Source: Corticium candelabrum
Lineage: Eukaryota > Porifera > Homoscleromorpha > Homosclerophorida > Plakinidae
Assembly (NCBI RefSeq): GCF_963422355.1
Contig: NC_085093.1
Location: 8,382,618 to 8,446,617, forward strand
Length of the DNA stretch: 64,000 nucleotides
Direction: 5' to 3'
In this document: positions 12,384-26,076 of the stretch, piece by piece
Numbering within the stretch: the stretch's first letter is position 1
Layout: each line of letters begins with the position of its first letter
Position numbers and translations under genes: made by a program
Notes under the pieces: model-generated
What the model saw: only the letters and a program-made list of their open reading frames with translations
What the model was told of the DNA's origin: nothing
Databases searched by the model: none

Positions 12384-13771
12384 CTGCAGATGTAGGTACA
12401 TGTGCTGTCCAAGATTGCAATACGTTTGTGGAGAAGGCAACAGAGTCTTTTAAGTGCGATGAGACTTCATACATTCAGGAATTTTTGTCTCCGTTTTGTG
12501 GTTTTACAAGTCGTATATTGACAGGCAGTGATGCCAGAAACTGGGCAAGATCTGCTTGGGGCTGCTTGGTCAAGGTTTCAGTATCAGCCATTGAGAATTT
12601 ATATGGTGGCTCTCAGTCAACACCTCTTGGTTTAGAATGTCAAGAGTTTGATAGAATTGCATTTGATGGTCAAAAACAGTGTTTACAAGAAGATTTGTGC
12701 AGCACTGCATTTACCACAAATGATGCAGCTGATTTGGTCAATGTTTTAGAATCGTCTAACATATTTCGTGATCGCAATTTTAACCAGATGTTAGATCTTC
12801 TGAAGACGTGTGGGAAAACTAACATGATGGTTGCATCTCTTCGAGATGAGATGGAAAAGCGAGGATTTATTTTTTGTGTTACTGTTGACAGTATAGAGCT
12901 TGCAGCATCTATTTTGAGGCAGTTTAGAGAATTGATTACGTTATTGCTTTCTAGTGTGGGCAGTGGTGGTGATGGTGGTGGTGGTAGTGGTAGTAATAGT
13001 GATGTTTCAGAAGTATCTAATGCTGCCAGTGTATGTGAGTTATCAGGAAGACGTATTTCAAAAAGGAGTCTCTCTCATGTTCGTCTAAGACGCAACACAC
13101 CGAATGATACTGAAACTGAACCAGTTGTTGTTGCCATTCGTAGCAATGGAACGGCAGCAATTAGCCATGAAACTTTGTGTAACATGCAAATTTCTACAAA
13201 TCTTTCTTTATCTTGCCCTGTTTGTGGTGATGGTGTCTTACAGTTGCCGTCTGAAGTTTGTGATGATGGAAATGATCAGTCAGGTGATGGGTGCTCTTCA
13301 AATTGCACAACAGAAAGTGGATATGGTTGCAACACTATTGCATTGCAGACTACACAGTGTAAACAACAAATATGTGGTGATGGCATGAGAGTGCCAGGAG
13401 AAGAATGTGACAATGGGGATGAAGTTGGATGTGACAATTGTACACTTAGTGCTGGATTTGTTTGTTTTCAAAACAATTTATTCAACAAAAGTTTGTGCAC
13501 AGAATGTGGTAATAATATCATTGATGAAGGTGAAGAATGTGACAATGGTTTGAGTGTTCTGCCGGATGGATGCAATGATACTTGTCATCAACTCCCCTTT
13601 TTTATTTGTTATGGAAATTTTCAAGAGAAAAGTGTATGCAGACACTTCAACATTGACTTAGACAAACTTGACAACACTACACGGAATCTAGAAATTGTTT
13701 ACTCTCAAAGTCATAAAGTGGTTTTCTTAGTTGATAATGAAACACTGGATGCTAGTGAATATGGAAATTAT
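12384..13771 (+). CDS. Mosaic membrane protein gene: stanniocalcin-like region, linker and three CGDG cysteine repeats
   Basis: One 1388-bp exon, open throughout and ending at a gtaagt donor. The first ~180 residues are helical and Cys-rich (starting CAVQDC). They resemble the stanniocalcin fold: a WGCLVK.SV..I..LY helix, C-x5-C in QCLQEDLC, then NIFRDRNFNQMLDLLKTC. A Gly/Ser linker follows (about 12955-13005). A basic stretch containing RLRR (13082-13093) fits the furin consensus R-x-R/K-R. Three repeats of the CGDG...E.CD.G...DGC type follow (about 13222-13300, 13370-13440, 13503-13575), matching the DUF4215/Myxococcus cysteine-rich repeat. The exon then enters a beta-rich module. The stanniocalcin assignment rests on cysteine spacing and helix pattern, recognised by eye. 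Confidence 0.8.
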
Positions 13772-13954
13772 GTAAGTACTGTGCTTATGAATATACTGTC
13801 TCGCTTGTTGTTTCAATGTGGTTGTCTAGGACTGGAAGAAGGTACAAGTGACACTGACATGGGCAAACAGTGTGTTTCAAGAAAAGGTGTCTAACAAAGG
13901 CTATGTGCAAAAGGATGTATTTGTGTGCATTAACATGTGGCCTGATTTGTATAG

Positions 13955-16839
13955 ATTGGCGTTATTGCTGCTCTAGATGCTGCAGTTTCTGGTGGAAGAC
14001 TAAGTGAATTGGAAAGAAACACTCTCGGCACCGCTGTATTTGAACAAGATTTTACTGATGTAGACCGTGGAGAGTACGCCTTTTCAGATCAGACAAATAA
14101 TTGGTTATGGTGACATAAGTTACATTAATGTGTGCTTTCTTGTTGCAAGGAAGTCTATCTCAATTGAACGCAAAGATGAGAAAGAGGCAAACTTGACTCA
14201 CGTGCTATTTTCGCTGTTCTATAGGCATGATGGTCAACCTGATTACAAAACAAGGTATGCAGGCAGCAGCGAGTTTATATTACATAGTAAAACAGGTGTG
14301 TTAGTCATTTGTTTGTTTTAAACAGACGGATACTTATAGAAGTGTTTGATGTGAATGGCTTGTCTGCTGATGCTGTTGAAGTGATGTTGTCTTACGTCGG
14401 TGAGAATCTCAACCCACCTGTCATTGCTATTGAACGTAAGTAAATTTTCAAAGAGCCTGCGGTCATTGCTATGTAAGTATTATATCAATTCTTGTTCACA
14501 GAAAACTCAGTCACATTTGTGGAAGGCAGTGATAGGTCAGTTTCAGTAACTGAAATAAGCTTGAATCTTTCTGATGTTGACCATGAATAGTGAGTATACA
14601 AATGTAGGCATAGATTATAAGTATTTTGTGATGATAGATTTATGATCTAGTTACAAAATGCAGTCAGGTAAGGTTGCAATTCTTCAGCCTGGAAATGCAG
14701 AACGTCTCTATTTGACAATGATGTATCCAGGCATGGAAATTACTGTAATTCACTTTGCTATTGGCATAAATCATTTACTGATTTTTAGCAAATTTGCCTG
14801 TGATTTTAGACAAAAAATAATGGAACTGTTATTGAAATTAGTGGTAGTGCCAGCACTGCTGTGTATGCTGAGATTTTCAACAATGTCTCTTACTTCAACT
14901 GGTGAAGAGTCTTTGCTTAAAGTGTGTATTTTGTGTTTACTTTATTACATTGCAGGGAGAGAAATAAAGCAGAAACAACAGAGACAATTGTTCAGTTTGA
15001 AGTGTCTGATGGTGTCAATGTAGGGTTGTCTGCTGTGAGGTATATACATTTCGTGCTGTCTCAGTCTCATGCTAACAATTTGCAATTGTCTGCTGTATTA
15101 TGTGGTAGCATCATTGTAGTAGCAGTGAATGATGGCCCTCTTGTTGACCTTGGCATAGGAGTCGGAAAAAGTGACGGAGTTGAGTTTATTGAGCAGCAAG
15201 TAACAGGGGTACACATTGTCAGTCGGCCATTTGCACTCAAGCTTAGTGATCCTGAGAATCATTCCATTACATCAATTTCCATTGCTCTGAGGTTTTGGAA
15301 ACATTCTTCTGTTATTTTGTTGTCTATCAGAGATTGCTTAATTGTATGTTGCTTTTAGATCCAACTCTGCAACAACTCTGGACACTAAGGAGTTAATTTA
15401 CTATTTGGATGGACGTCCACCAGGAAATGTGAAGGTTTGTAATATGTTGCAGCAGTGGTTGAGTTTGTGTCCATCATATTCTTTATCATAGTATCTTCCT
15501 AGTCCTTCAGCTAGGTTCATGATGTTTGAAGGCATAGCTCCTGTAGAAGTAAGTGCACAGATGCTTGTGTACTAGGATGTGCGTTATAGTTTGTTTCTAG
15601 GTGTATGAGTATATTTTGACAAGAGTTTTTTATGCCAATATGGAGGATGAACCAATTGTTCATTTAAACGACAGCACAACAGAAATGATCCAACGATTTG
15701 TATGGACATGTTTGTTATATTTATAACATTATTTTGGAAGAAATGATGCAAACTTGTGGGTAGATTGAGATCAATGTGACTGATGCTGGATCTCCCCCTG
15801 CTAGTAGCATTGCTCTGTCATATGTTCACATTGTGTTTAAGAACGATCATCCACCCATGCTTGCATTACAAGTAACTGACAACTGTATTGTGAGCACAGT
15901 GGATAGTGGAAGTCTGATAGGTGATAGAAAACGCCGAGAAGCTGGAAATCCTGTAGAAAAATTTGAATTGTCTGATGACAACAAAGATAAAAGAAGGTCA
16001 ATTCGTCAAGTAAGCTAGCTCTGTTGGATGTGTTGTATTGTGTTTTAGGTATGATTCGGGTTTTGCATTTAGTCACCATCAGTCGTATCAGTGGAAGCAG
16101 TAGCTTTAGTTGATGGTTTCATTAGTGCTGGTTCTTCATTACATATCCGGTTTTCTCACAGTACCAACATGCCTTCTGTTCTTGATCAGTCAGATCTTTA
16201 CAAGATTATTTCACTGTCTCCACCATCTCTTCATGAAGCTTCTACAGTAGCTGGGTGGAAAGATAATCGCACGCTTGTTGTTGTGTTTCCCTCCTTTCAG
16301 AATGGGATAACAAGCATGGAGAACATCTCTGAACACAACATCACTGTCTCATTTTCTCAATCATCAGGTATAGAGTTAATTAATCATAGCAACATGAAAT
16401 TCTGTGGACGTTCAACATTTTCTTTATCGCAGATTCATGTGGTGGTGGAGGGTCTTGTGTTCATGCCATTTGTCATGCTGAAGGTAATTCTTGCCATGTC
16501 ACGGGCTCTTACAGGATTGGTCATTCAAATGTCAAGGATGTAACACACTCTGCACTCTTTCTTTTCGGTCTCCTGCTCTTGACATTGGTTATAGTAGCAA
16601 TATCCTCATTTTGGAAGTGGTTGAGAGAGTTGCTGTCGTTTGGCCGTTCAGAAACAGGCTAGTAGTGCATTATATTAAGGTACTTGGGTCTCTGTAATAC
16701 TCATGTCTTTTTGCTATTAGTAGAGCCTGTCGATAAGCAGACATTTCCATATGTTGTGCCCCCAAGATTGTCTTCTGGAATTTCATGTGATACTTCTGTC
16801 TCTAAACGAGCAATTTTACCACAATCAGGAAATCATTAG
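13955..16839 (+). CDS. Mosaic membrane protein gene: cadherin-like modules, transmembrane helix and cytoplasmic tail
   Basis: Exons with matching phase can be read at 13955-14109, 14225-14254, 14326-14435, 14502-14589 and 14651 onward, continuing to about 16650, then 16721-16839 with the TAG stop at 16837-16839. The protein has tandem modules with NPPVIAIE, SLNLSDVDHE, VAVNDGPLVDL and LSDPENHSITS, the D.D and VNDxP signatures of cadherin-like repeats. A conserved block around 16080-16370 has the SLHIRFSHSTNMPS type of motif. An RKRR furin-type site is at 15926-15937. After a Cys-rich juxtamembrane piece (CGGGGSC...C...C), a hydrophobic helix of about 20 residues (LFLFGLLLLTLVIVAISS, roughly 16552-16605) is followed by WKWLREL and a ~55-residue cytoplasmic tail. 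The protein is therefore type I. The donor before the last exon is ambiguous (GC at about 16658 or GT at about 16646). Confidence 0.75.
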
Positions 16840-17441
16840 ACTGACTGGTGTACAGAAAAGCTTGTCAACTGCGTATCGATACAGTTTATAATTAGAATAG
16901 TTTGTTGTGTATGTGTACTGTTTTGTGTAAGTATGAATGCACAAGCATGGCAGCATGTCCGTTGTCTAGTACGTAAAGCTATATGATCTAGATATTTATC
17001 ATGTGAGAAGACTTCCATATCAAAAATGACAAACTGCATGTCTGCATGCAGTCTAGATATGCATGTGCAGGTTAAGTTAACGTTTCTAGTTGGCTTTATA
17101 TGTGCACAGCACAGTCAACACTACTGTATTTTAGATCACCTCTTGCTCGGATTAGGTGGGGTAGAAAGAATTACGTAGTGCCAGCATACTATATTCTACC
17201 AATCATCTACTAGCTACTCCAAAAATTTATGATAAATTTCTTGGACTCAATCGAGTTGACTGCTTGCAGTATCCATCCTCTGTTGTTTTCGTTTTCTTTG
17301 ACAATGCACTATACTTACTTTTGTACGTCACAGCCATGTTTAATTGAATAAATATCAATGTTTGAAAGCGCGAAGTCGAGTTGGGAGAGCGGTGTTTGAT
17401 TGTAAGTCAGTTGTTGATTGACTGGACTGTTTGCTCGAAAG
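16840..17441. other. Intergenic region between two + strand genes
   Basis: About 600 bp between the TAG of the mosaic receptor gene and the ATG of the helical-repeat gene. It must contain the receptor's 3' UTR and the next gene's promoter. An aataaa-like signal (gaataaatatc) lies near 17346-17356. No TATA box stands out. Confidence 0.5.
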
Positions 17442-19453
17442 ATGAATGAACGTTTTAGGATTGTCCACAGCGGCTGCAGCCATGGAGCTAATTGGATATT
17501 TCAACCTGTTTCTCTTCCTAATTCCTGTGTTGTATGCGTGGTGGATCATATTTGTGACAAGGCTCAACCTACAACCAAACGAACTAGGCTGCTGTCAGAG
17601 TTGACGTCGTGTCTCACGTCGGGCAGCAAACTAGTGCAGACCGTGTGCGCGGATGTACAATTTCTGCGGCGTTTGATGGATGGTCTAATAGGTTAGATAT
17701 CTAAATACATGTTTTTAGACAAGTTCTTATGTCTGTTTGATGGTTTACGCAAAATTTAACATAACGTTTTTGGTACTGCGTTACATGCATACAATTTATC
17801 CTTTGAGAACATGATTCAACAGCTGAAACATTCTCTTCATCATCACTACTAAGACAATGGCAAAGTTTCAAGCAATTTTCAACTCAACCTTATTCCAGAT
17901 AGAAGCTAGAGAATCGCTTCGTAGCTTTCATTCAATGGAGGTTCACGTATTTAAAATGGAATAGAAATTGCTATTCTAGTACAGGATCCAATGCTATATT
18001 ATAGATTATGCATGTCTTTGCCTGTTGCCTTTCCAGTCTAAATTGTGTATCTAAATACATATTGTATCAATTTTATCAATTTAAATTACATACAATATCT
18101 ATACTAGTATTGTTGATGACTCACGTCAGCAGCGAAGTCTTGTCTATGTGCCACAAGCTTGTTTGTGCATACTACGGCAGCAAGATTGGATGCTGAAGCT
18201 CATAGATTTTTAGGTAGTATTATTTGAAATACGTGTCTGTTTCTGATCAAATTGACATTTTTCTGGCTAATTTTTTGACAAACAGTGCATAATGATTGGC
18301 TGCCTGGCCATTGTCTTTCGTTGTCGCAGCCAGCACATATTGTGTCGCGATTGGTCACTCGCTTACATACCATACATTCCTGAAGCATGACAACCGTATA
18401 TTGTCATTTTGGGGCATGTATAGATAATCAGCCACAAACATTGATTTGTTGCAAATAGAACCTCATTAGTATACTGCTCCTCACAAGTCCCACTCCTACT
18501 ACTTGTAGCTTCCAATAATTGTATTTACTTCAGAGGAGTATAAGTAATGATTTTTAGTACTGTAAACCAAGAAATTCCAGTGGTGATTTATTTTGGTACG
18601 GCCTATGAAGTACCTAAATTAAATCTATACCTAAATTTTGTGGAATTTGTCAAACCTCTAGTAGCCGACAGCAATGTCTGTGAACATGGTAAGTTATAGC
18701 CTCGAACTTCCGGACCAGAGTTCACGCACTTAGTCTGGACCTGAACAACAGGTACTAAAGTGATTTTGAAAATAGCCTTCTAAGCCAATCAGCATCTTAG
18801 AACCGGAATGTCGGTTGTAAATTCTGATTGATTTAGCAGTAATTGGTTATGCTAAGTGCACTAACGCTGATTCTAACGTATGAAGTCCTCGTGGGTGCTA
18901 AGTGCACGCTAGAGGCGCTGAGTGCACGCCAGAGTCTTGAGTAGAAACTTTGGTGCACGCACGCACGCGTCTTAGTTTTAGTTTCAGCGTCAGTTCTTCG
19001 ATCTTTTTAAGCTTACAGTGACAGGACGTGCACAGCAGTGTTGCCAGACCATCACAACTGGTCGAGCAGTAGTCTCACTAGTCAAGCGGTTAGACTAGCT
19101 AACTTTCTGCCGCTGAATCAAAGAGTTGTCTTTTCATGCCACCCGCCGAAAATTTCTTGGTTTACGGTAGCTTGCAACTAGATTTAATTTGTTATGCATT
19201 TGCTCATAAGATTTGCCACATCTCACATTAAAACTCTTTATGTACTCTAGGCTTGCTGTTTGAGGATGATTCTTTGCAACATTTTACTGTTGAAGGTTCA
19301 ACTAGACTGAAATAGGAATTGACTAGATTGTGACTAACTTGCATTCTTAGCTTTGGCACGCTTGGGAAGACATTGTACATCATTTGGAAATCTTGAATTG
19401 GAAATTATGAGGAAATGCTGTGGAGAGGTTTTATTTGGCTACGTACCATTTAC

Positions 19454-19512
<59 letters not shown>

Positions 19513-19531
19513 TGAGTGAGTGAGTGTGTAC

Positions 19532-19591
<60 letters not shown>

Positions 19592-22500
19592 GCTGTAGCT
19601 CAATTGGTTAGAGAGTGCATTTGGAGAATGAAAACATCCGGGACCTTGCAGGGTTGCAGGTTCAAGTCACAGTGATGGCGAGCTATGGCATAATTTCCTT
19701 AAGCAAGAAACTTACACACAATTGCTTCTCTCGACTCAGGAGTATAAATGAGTACCGGGTCATTGACTAGGGTGGACATGATCGCTGGCTTGGCTCTGAC
19801 ATCAGCAGCAGACGGGTACGTGTGGGCCTTGGTGTCCAGTCCCAAAGCTGCGCCATAGTCAGTGCCCCTGGATGACTCTGGCCAAGCTCCAGGTGGATTG
19901 TAGCGCTGGCCCTAAGCCTCCACGTAGCGCATGGAGGCCCTGTCTCTAGAGGCAGGGGATCTATCTCCGCAATTGACCTTAAGGTTGACGTCATTCACGA
20001 ATGACGTGGAGAGCTTGACATTTGTTCATTTTGTCCATTTCTGTGCGTGTGCTGTGCATGCATGTGTGCTGTGCATGCATGTGTTGTGAGAGGTGAGTGT
20101 CAATACATATTTTAAATATTGTCTATTTGGAACTGTTACATGCTAACCATCTTAATTAAACCTACGGCTATAATGTAATGTTAAATCTTTTGCTGATTAC
20201 TGCACACTTTATAACTTTAAATAGAATTAAACTTTGACCAACTTAGCTAACGTTTTTTCTTTGTACAGTTTTGCTGTGACTCTTCTACACGTGTTATTTG
20301 ACACATGCAGTTTCTATAAAAATAGTCATCTCAACTATCTGTGTAAAATTCTTTAAGGGTTTATTCAAAAGTATTGATGATTTCATGAGCGTACAATCCG
20401 CATGCTTTTCTGAAGTCTCCCTCCCATCCGCAAAGCGTACACAATATTGTTGGTGCACAATTCAATAGCTTGGCCATGCTCCATCTACTACAGCGTTGAC
20501 GTGTGGTCTGCAATGCTTCTGCGTTGATAAAGTTCTTTTCCATTTCCAGTTGACCCACTCGAATGACGTCAGCTCGAGGTTTTTGGTCATTCAAGTGGAC
20601 GAAGATGAAACATTGAGAAAGTCATGGTAAAGACAGCTGGGCTCTTTATGGTCGACTGATTTTGTTCTAGAACCAAACTGGAATAACCTACCACTGTCAT
20701 ACTTTTTGCAAATCTCGGGCATATGGGTGACTAACACGGGAACAATGCATGATGCAATTCTAGTCATGGAAAACAGAGAAATTAGCACAAACCAAATATT
20801 TGCTATTGTTCAACATTTTATAAGCATACAGAGGCCATAACTCCCTCCCCCTAGTATGTGCTTTGTACGCTCGTGAAACTGTTGATAGTTTGAAAGAACC
20901 TAAGTGTTGAATTTTTATCATTGTAAAATTTTGAAACTTGTTTCTGTAAGAAATAATTTGTATTCTCTTTTCAATATCTAAACTGTTTGAACATGAGTTA
21001 TTTAAACTGGAGAGACAGTCATCTGTATGCTTGTATGAATTATACTACAAAACTGGTGCGGTCTTGAATTACTGTGATTTGAGAATTTAGACAAACGTTT
21101 CAATTACTGCAAATTTCTGCCTTCCAACCAGGAATACAGTTACTGGTACACACAGTGTCATACATGTACATGTGTCACAACAGTGACTTCTTGGGACTCC
21201 AAGGATAGGTCTAAATATATGTGAATTTTATTTGTGTGCTTCGTGATTTTTTTACAGAATTTGCAGAAATATAGTGATCACAGAAATAAGCAGGTATAAG
21301 GTACTTTTGTTTGTTTATGTTGCACTAATTGCTGCACTTTAGGGTTGAGCTTTGCATGTCTTCAGCTCAACATTGAAGTCAATTGCATTTAGATTGGAAA
21401 TGTATGGCTTGGCTTGAATTTTTACTGCTGTTATTGTTTGCATCTTGGTGTTCTACAGCATGATTGAAATAGATGCGCTTTAACTGTCATTGATTGAAAT
21501 TCTTTTGTTCAAGGGTTTAACTGTTATGGTGCATCTTTGATTTTACATGTTAGAAGGTGACTCCCATTATCATTCAGTGGTTGTCTGCATTATGTAATTG
21601 AGGCTAATGCATTAGGAGGCCCAGTTTGTATCAGAATGAAGCCAATCAAAGTGCCAGTTTTAAACTTTTTTTTACAGTTTATTTAGGTTTCTGGTAATTT
21701 TGGGAACAAGCAAGAAGTACAATATGAACAAGCTTAACGTAAATGGCTAGATATCAGTACTTGTTGTTAAGTTAATAACTTATTGTACTCAATATTAATA
21801 CTCAATATTAATAGTGAGAGTGATGAAATTTCTCATTGAGCACTGTAGCTGAGTTCAGTCTTACAAGCTGAACCTGTAGTCTATGTGATAATTTCATTGA
21901 GGTGATCACAAATGCAAATGGTGACATGTTTAGATTGAGTTGTTTCAAATGTACCTTGACAGAAAGTGTAGCTTGTTGCATGATCTGGTATGCTTTTATC
22001 TTGGTTCAACAACTTGGTGAATGGAAACATGACTTATATTGCATGGATGTCTTAAGTAACGTCTGCAACAGTATCGGTCAAACAGCATTGCATAAACTGG
22101 TATTCTGATGGCTCTGGACTGGATTCATTGGGATATTGAATGATTGAGGAAATTGGGATTTTGAAGCTCAACTCAATGATCTTGCTGAGTTAAGATGCAT
22201 TATTTAAACATTATTTAAGTCCAAAACACTCTCAAAGCACTGAAACTCAGTGATTTTCTCATGCTTGAGTTAATTAATTTTGAGCTGGTAAGTGCTTGTT
22301 TTGCTCAAGGCAGTTTTGCAATTGTGATCAGATTCAAAGCTTTATTGGTAGCATCAAACAGTTATTTGTACTTCTTGCATTCTGATATGTTTATTTGCAT
22401 GAATTTGAGAACTTTGTTAGTGGATTTAATGTCTTGTGTTGTTCTTGCATCTTTTGCATGTGCATGCAGAATATTTGTGGGTATTGACATTGGAAACTGT

Positions 22501-25500
22501 CAGTGCTGTCTTGTCTCCGGGATTTTCTGTTTTGCTTATATAGTGACACTCTATACGTGACAATTTAGTACCTAAATTCAGGACTGGACATATTTGGGCA
22601 AGCCAGCTTTAAGCATGTCATAAATTTACTGCAAAGTCATTTGTCAGTTTTTGCATATAAATGCAGTAATATGGATGTTTGTCTAGTCAGATATTGTTAC
22701 AAGACGGTTGTTACAATTAGTATTACAATTACATTTTCAAAATGAATCTACACTCAAACTCCTTATCTGGGCAGCTTAGGACCGGGCACTGTCTTTAACT
22801 CAGAATTGTCTGGTTCTCGGAACACTCCACAGTTCTCAAAGCGTGTGTTGTATTTATTGTACCCTTACCTCTATACTGTATCTTGATCCGTATTTAAAAC
22901 ATGCACTGCAGAATGTCATACATACATTACCGGTACATGTTCACTTTATATCTCTGGAAACCGTCACTATACCTAAATCTATAGGCCACGTGGTCCACTC
23001 TAGAAACACGTGACACGATTAAGTGTCCAGTAGATGGACGTGCTTGGGTAAGGGAAGTTTGAGTGTACTTTTGAGAGCTAGGATGCTAGTCTGGCATAAA
23101 ACTCTTACAGAGTTTCTGGCACATCTTAAGCTGTTTGTTTTCTGTTTGTGAGGCTGGGATTACTTTCTTGTAGTGTCAGCCTTTAGTCAGTTTGCAGTAT
23201 AGCCAAGTTGAGTTCGATCTTATGGCCATTTTTGCAACATTGGGTTATTGCTGTTCTCTGCTTCCTTGTAATGCCCACTGTAGGACTGCCTGAGGACTAT
23301 CGAGAGAGGTAAGGCCTAATGCACTTCAAAGGATGCGGTTGCTCTCATGATCTAAAACTGCATGCAAACAACCGACTGCCAAGAATTATTCCCACTTCCA
23401 GCGTTAGTTGAAACGTGGCCAAGTTTCAACTCAGCATCAAGAGCTTCAGGCTTGTTTATGATGCAACATTCTGTATAGCTAGAATAAGTGATCATTTGTT
23501 TTTGTAGGAAACAATACGTTACCTATTTATCTATTTAATCAACTATAGCATTACACGGGAAGTGTCTAGCAAGGAATTGCTGGGGTACACTTTTAGAAAA
23601 CTGGTACAGACTTGGGCATAATTTGGAGCCACCCCCCATATATCAGCTGAGGCATGGAAATCAACAATTGCAGGTTTATGAATATACCTGCTGACACTCT
23701 GATTCTACCTCAAATCATGCTATTTGGGTATTTATATTGTTCTGATTGGACGCTTTGACAACCCGTAGCAACAAACGATTAGAGAATGACCAGACTAACC
23801 ACCGCCACCATACATTACCATGTCTAAACCGTTCATGTTGTGACGTCACAAGAGCAGACTCACAATATGCAAGTAAACTGAAACGTGTAGTCTCCTCTGA
23901 CATAAACAAAGTCATTTTATTGGTTAGAAGTTTTTTGACAAACGATTTTTATTGGTAACTTTCAAATTGCTTGACCTGACAGCAAGAAGCAGTCATGTAG
24001 GTCACACATGATCACCTCCAATCTCAGACATGTGGATGGCACAATCAGAGCCATTACCTCACCATTATGACTTGTTTTAATTTACTAAAAAGTGCAGCTA
24101 TTGCTGTAGATGCATGTACTTGCAGTGTCTGAGAAAGTCCAATAATTTTTAAATCTAAGTCATGCGCAGAGTGGCTCCATACTTATGCCCATGTCTGTAC
24201 ATTTTCTGGCTGTAGTACATATTCAGAGAACTGGTACAGCCATGGTTGGACCAGTTGGACCAGTTCTAGTGCCTATGCGGAGTTTAAACATGACTAGGAG
24301 CAGATGATGTAGAGTAGTGTGTCCTTTGGGTGCTTTTTTGCATCACTGACCTTGCTTCTCTCTCTTTAACTTAAAGAGAATTACTGTCTGGTCAGTTTGT
24401 TTGTTTATATGTTGTTTTTGTGGTTTTGTTTTTTGTTTATCAAAGGCATTTTCAATTGGTCAATATTATTACATTAATTAAATGAACATTTGGCTAGAAA
24501 AATGATGAGATTTGTGTTCAGAACATCTTTACCAAAGCACACTGACATTACATTACTGCCAGTGAATTGTAATTTTAGACAGATTAACTTACCATATTAT
24601 CTCACTTTTGATGGCATATTATTACAAGTGGGGTTTAGCAGAAAGGGTATCTGATGACTCTGTTACAAGAAAGGCATGCTGTTATAAGGCGGGGAGTGCT
24701 GTATAAGACAAGTTATTTAACATCAGCATGGCGTGAGCATGGCGTGAGCATGGCTGCCTTGGATGCTCATGTCAATGAGGGGGAGAACACCGTAGACGAG
24801 ACTCTTTTGAATCACTCAGCGAAGCAAGACAAACATAGACCTCTCAGAAAGAGCGACACATGGAAGACAATGAAGATGAGTATGAAGAAACTCCAGTCTG
24901 AGCTACAGTAGCAACTTATACTAATATCATATGCATAGAATAGGCATTGCATAGTTAGGTTGTGGGTGTCTTGGTAGCTGAAACTGTTTTTCACAGTTTA
25001 TTGTACTGATACTGGTAGTTATGCAGTACAGCAATGGCAATCTGTTGTTTTTGGTGTGCATCTGCTGTTAACCTACATATGTGTGGGACAATCTCTCCTT
25101 AAGAGGATGCTGTTAATCTCCGGGGTATAACGGCATTCTGCCGTGTTGTACCAGCATGCCATTGAAAGTGAGGTAGCACGGTATCTATCTGTATATATTA
25201 TCTTGTCATATTGGATACTTCTTGATTTCATGACTTGTTTTGTGTTTGCCGAAGTTTTTTGTCTTAGGTACATGTAACAAAGTCGGATGTAGGACGATTG
25301 ATAAATATGGTTACTCATGTTCTACTGTATTTTATTCTCGCTCATTGTAGATTGCCTACTGCATGCATATAGATATGATGTACTGTATAACATTGATACA
25401 TACTTGATTTAGGTTGTTCAGAAGCAGAACCTAACACTTTGCAGGGGACACATAAATCTTATTGGTCAAATGGTATGTTCCAACACATGTTTGTTGAGTC

Positions 25501-26036
25501 ATATTTCAGGTATCTAAAAATTGGTTTCTTGACGTATCAGTCTAAAGTCTTATACATGTACATTTTCAGCTTCATTCTTGGATTTCATTATCTTTGGACT
25601 CAATTCTGCTGATGAACTTTGCCAGGCTGATATCATATTTGTACTTGTAACTGTTTACAAACACCAGCAAACTGTTAGCCACATTTCTCTCCGAGCATCT
25701 GCCTCACTGTGCCACCACGTGTGTCTATCCATCTGTTCAACACGTGTTTTTGAGCTTCAAGTCAATTTGCTTGGTACGTTTGTGTTAGCTTGTGCAATAT
25801 ACTATTAACTAAATTTAGTAATTAAGTTAATAACTCCAAACTGATGCTGATCCCCAATGTAAACAGTGACAGATATGGCATCATTATCATAGTTTACCAT
25901 GAATAGTTAGAACTTGACAAGGGTTGTTAAATGGAACACCTTGGCTGCATAGTGTTGAGGTACACTTGAAATGTTTATTACATTGTCAAATGCCTTTGTT
26001 TTGTATAAATGATATGAAATGTAAATAATATTTCAC

Positions 26037-26076
<40 letters not shown>

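Noticed and set aside
19596..19670. Genuine tRNA gene
   Set aside because: A and B boxes are present, but the acceptor stem is not, and the sequence recurs in longer copies with a common body, so it is a SINE head.
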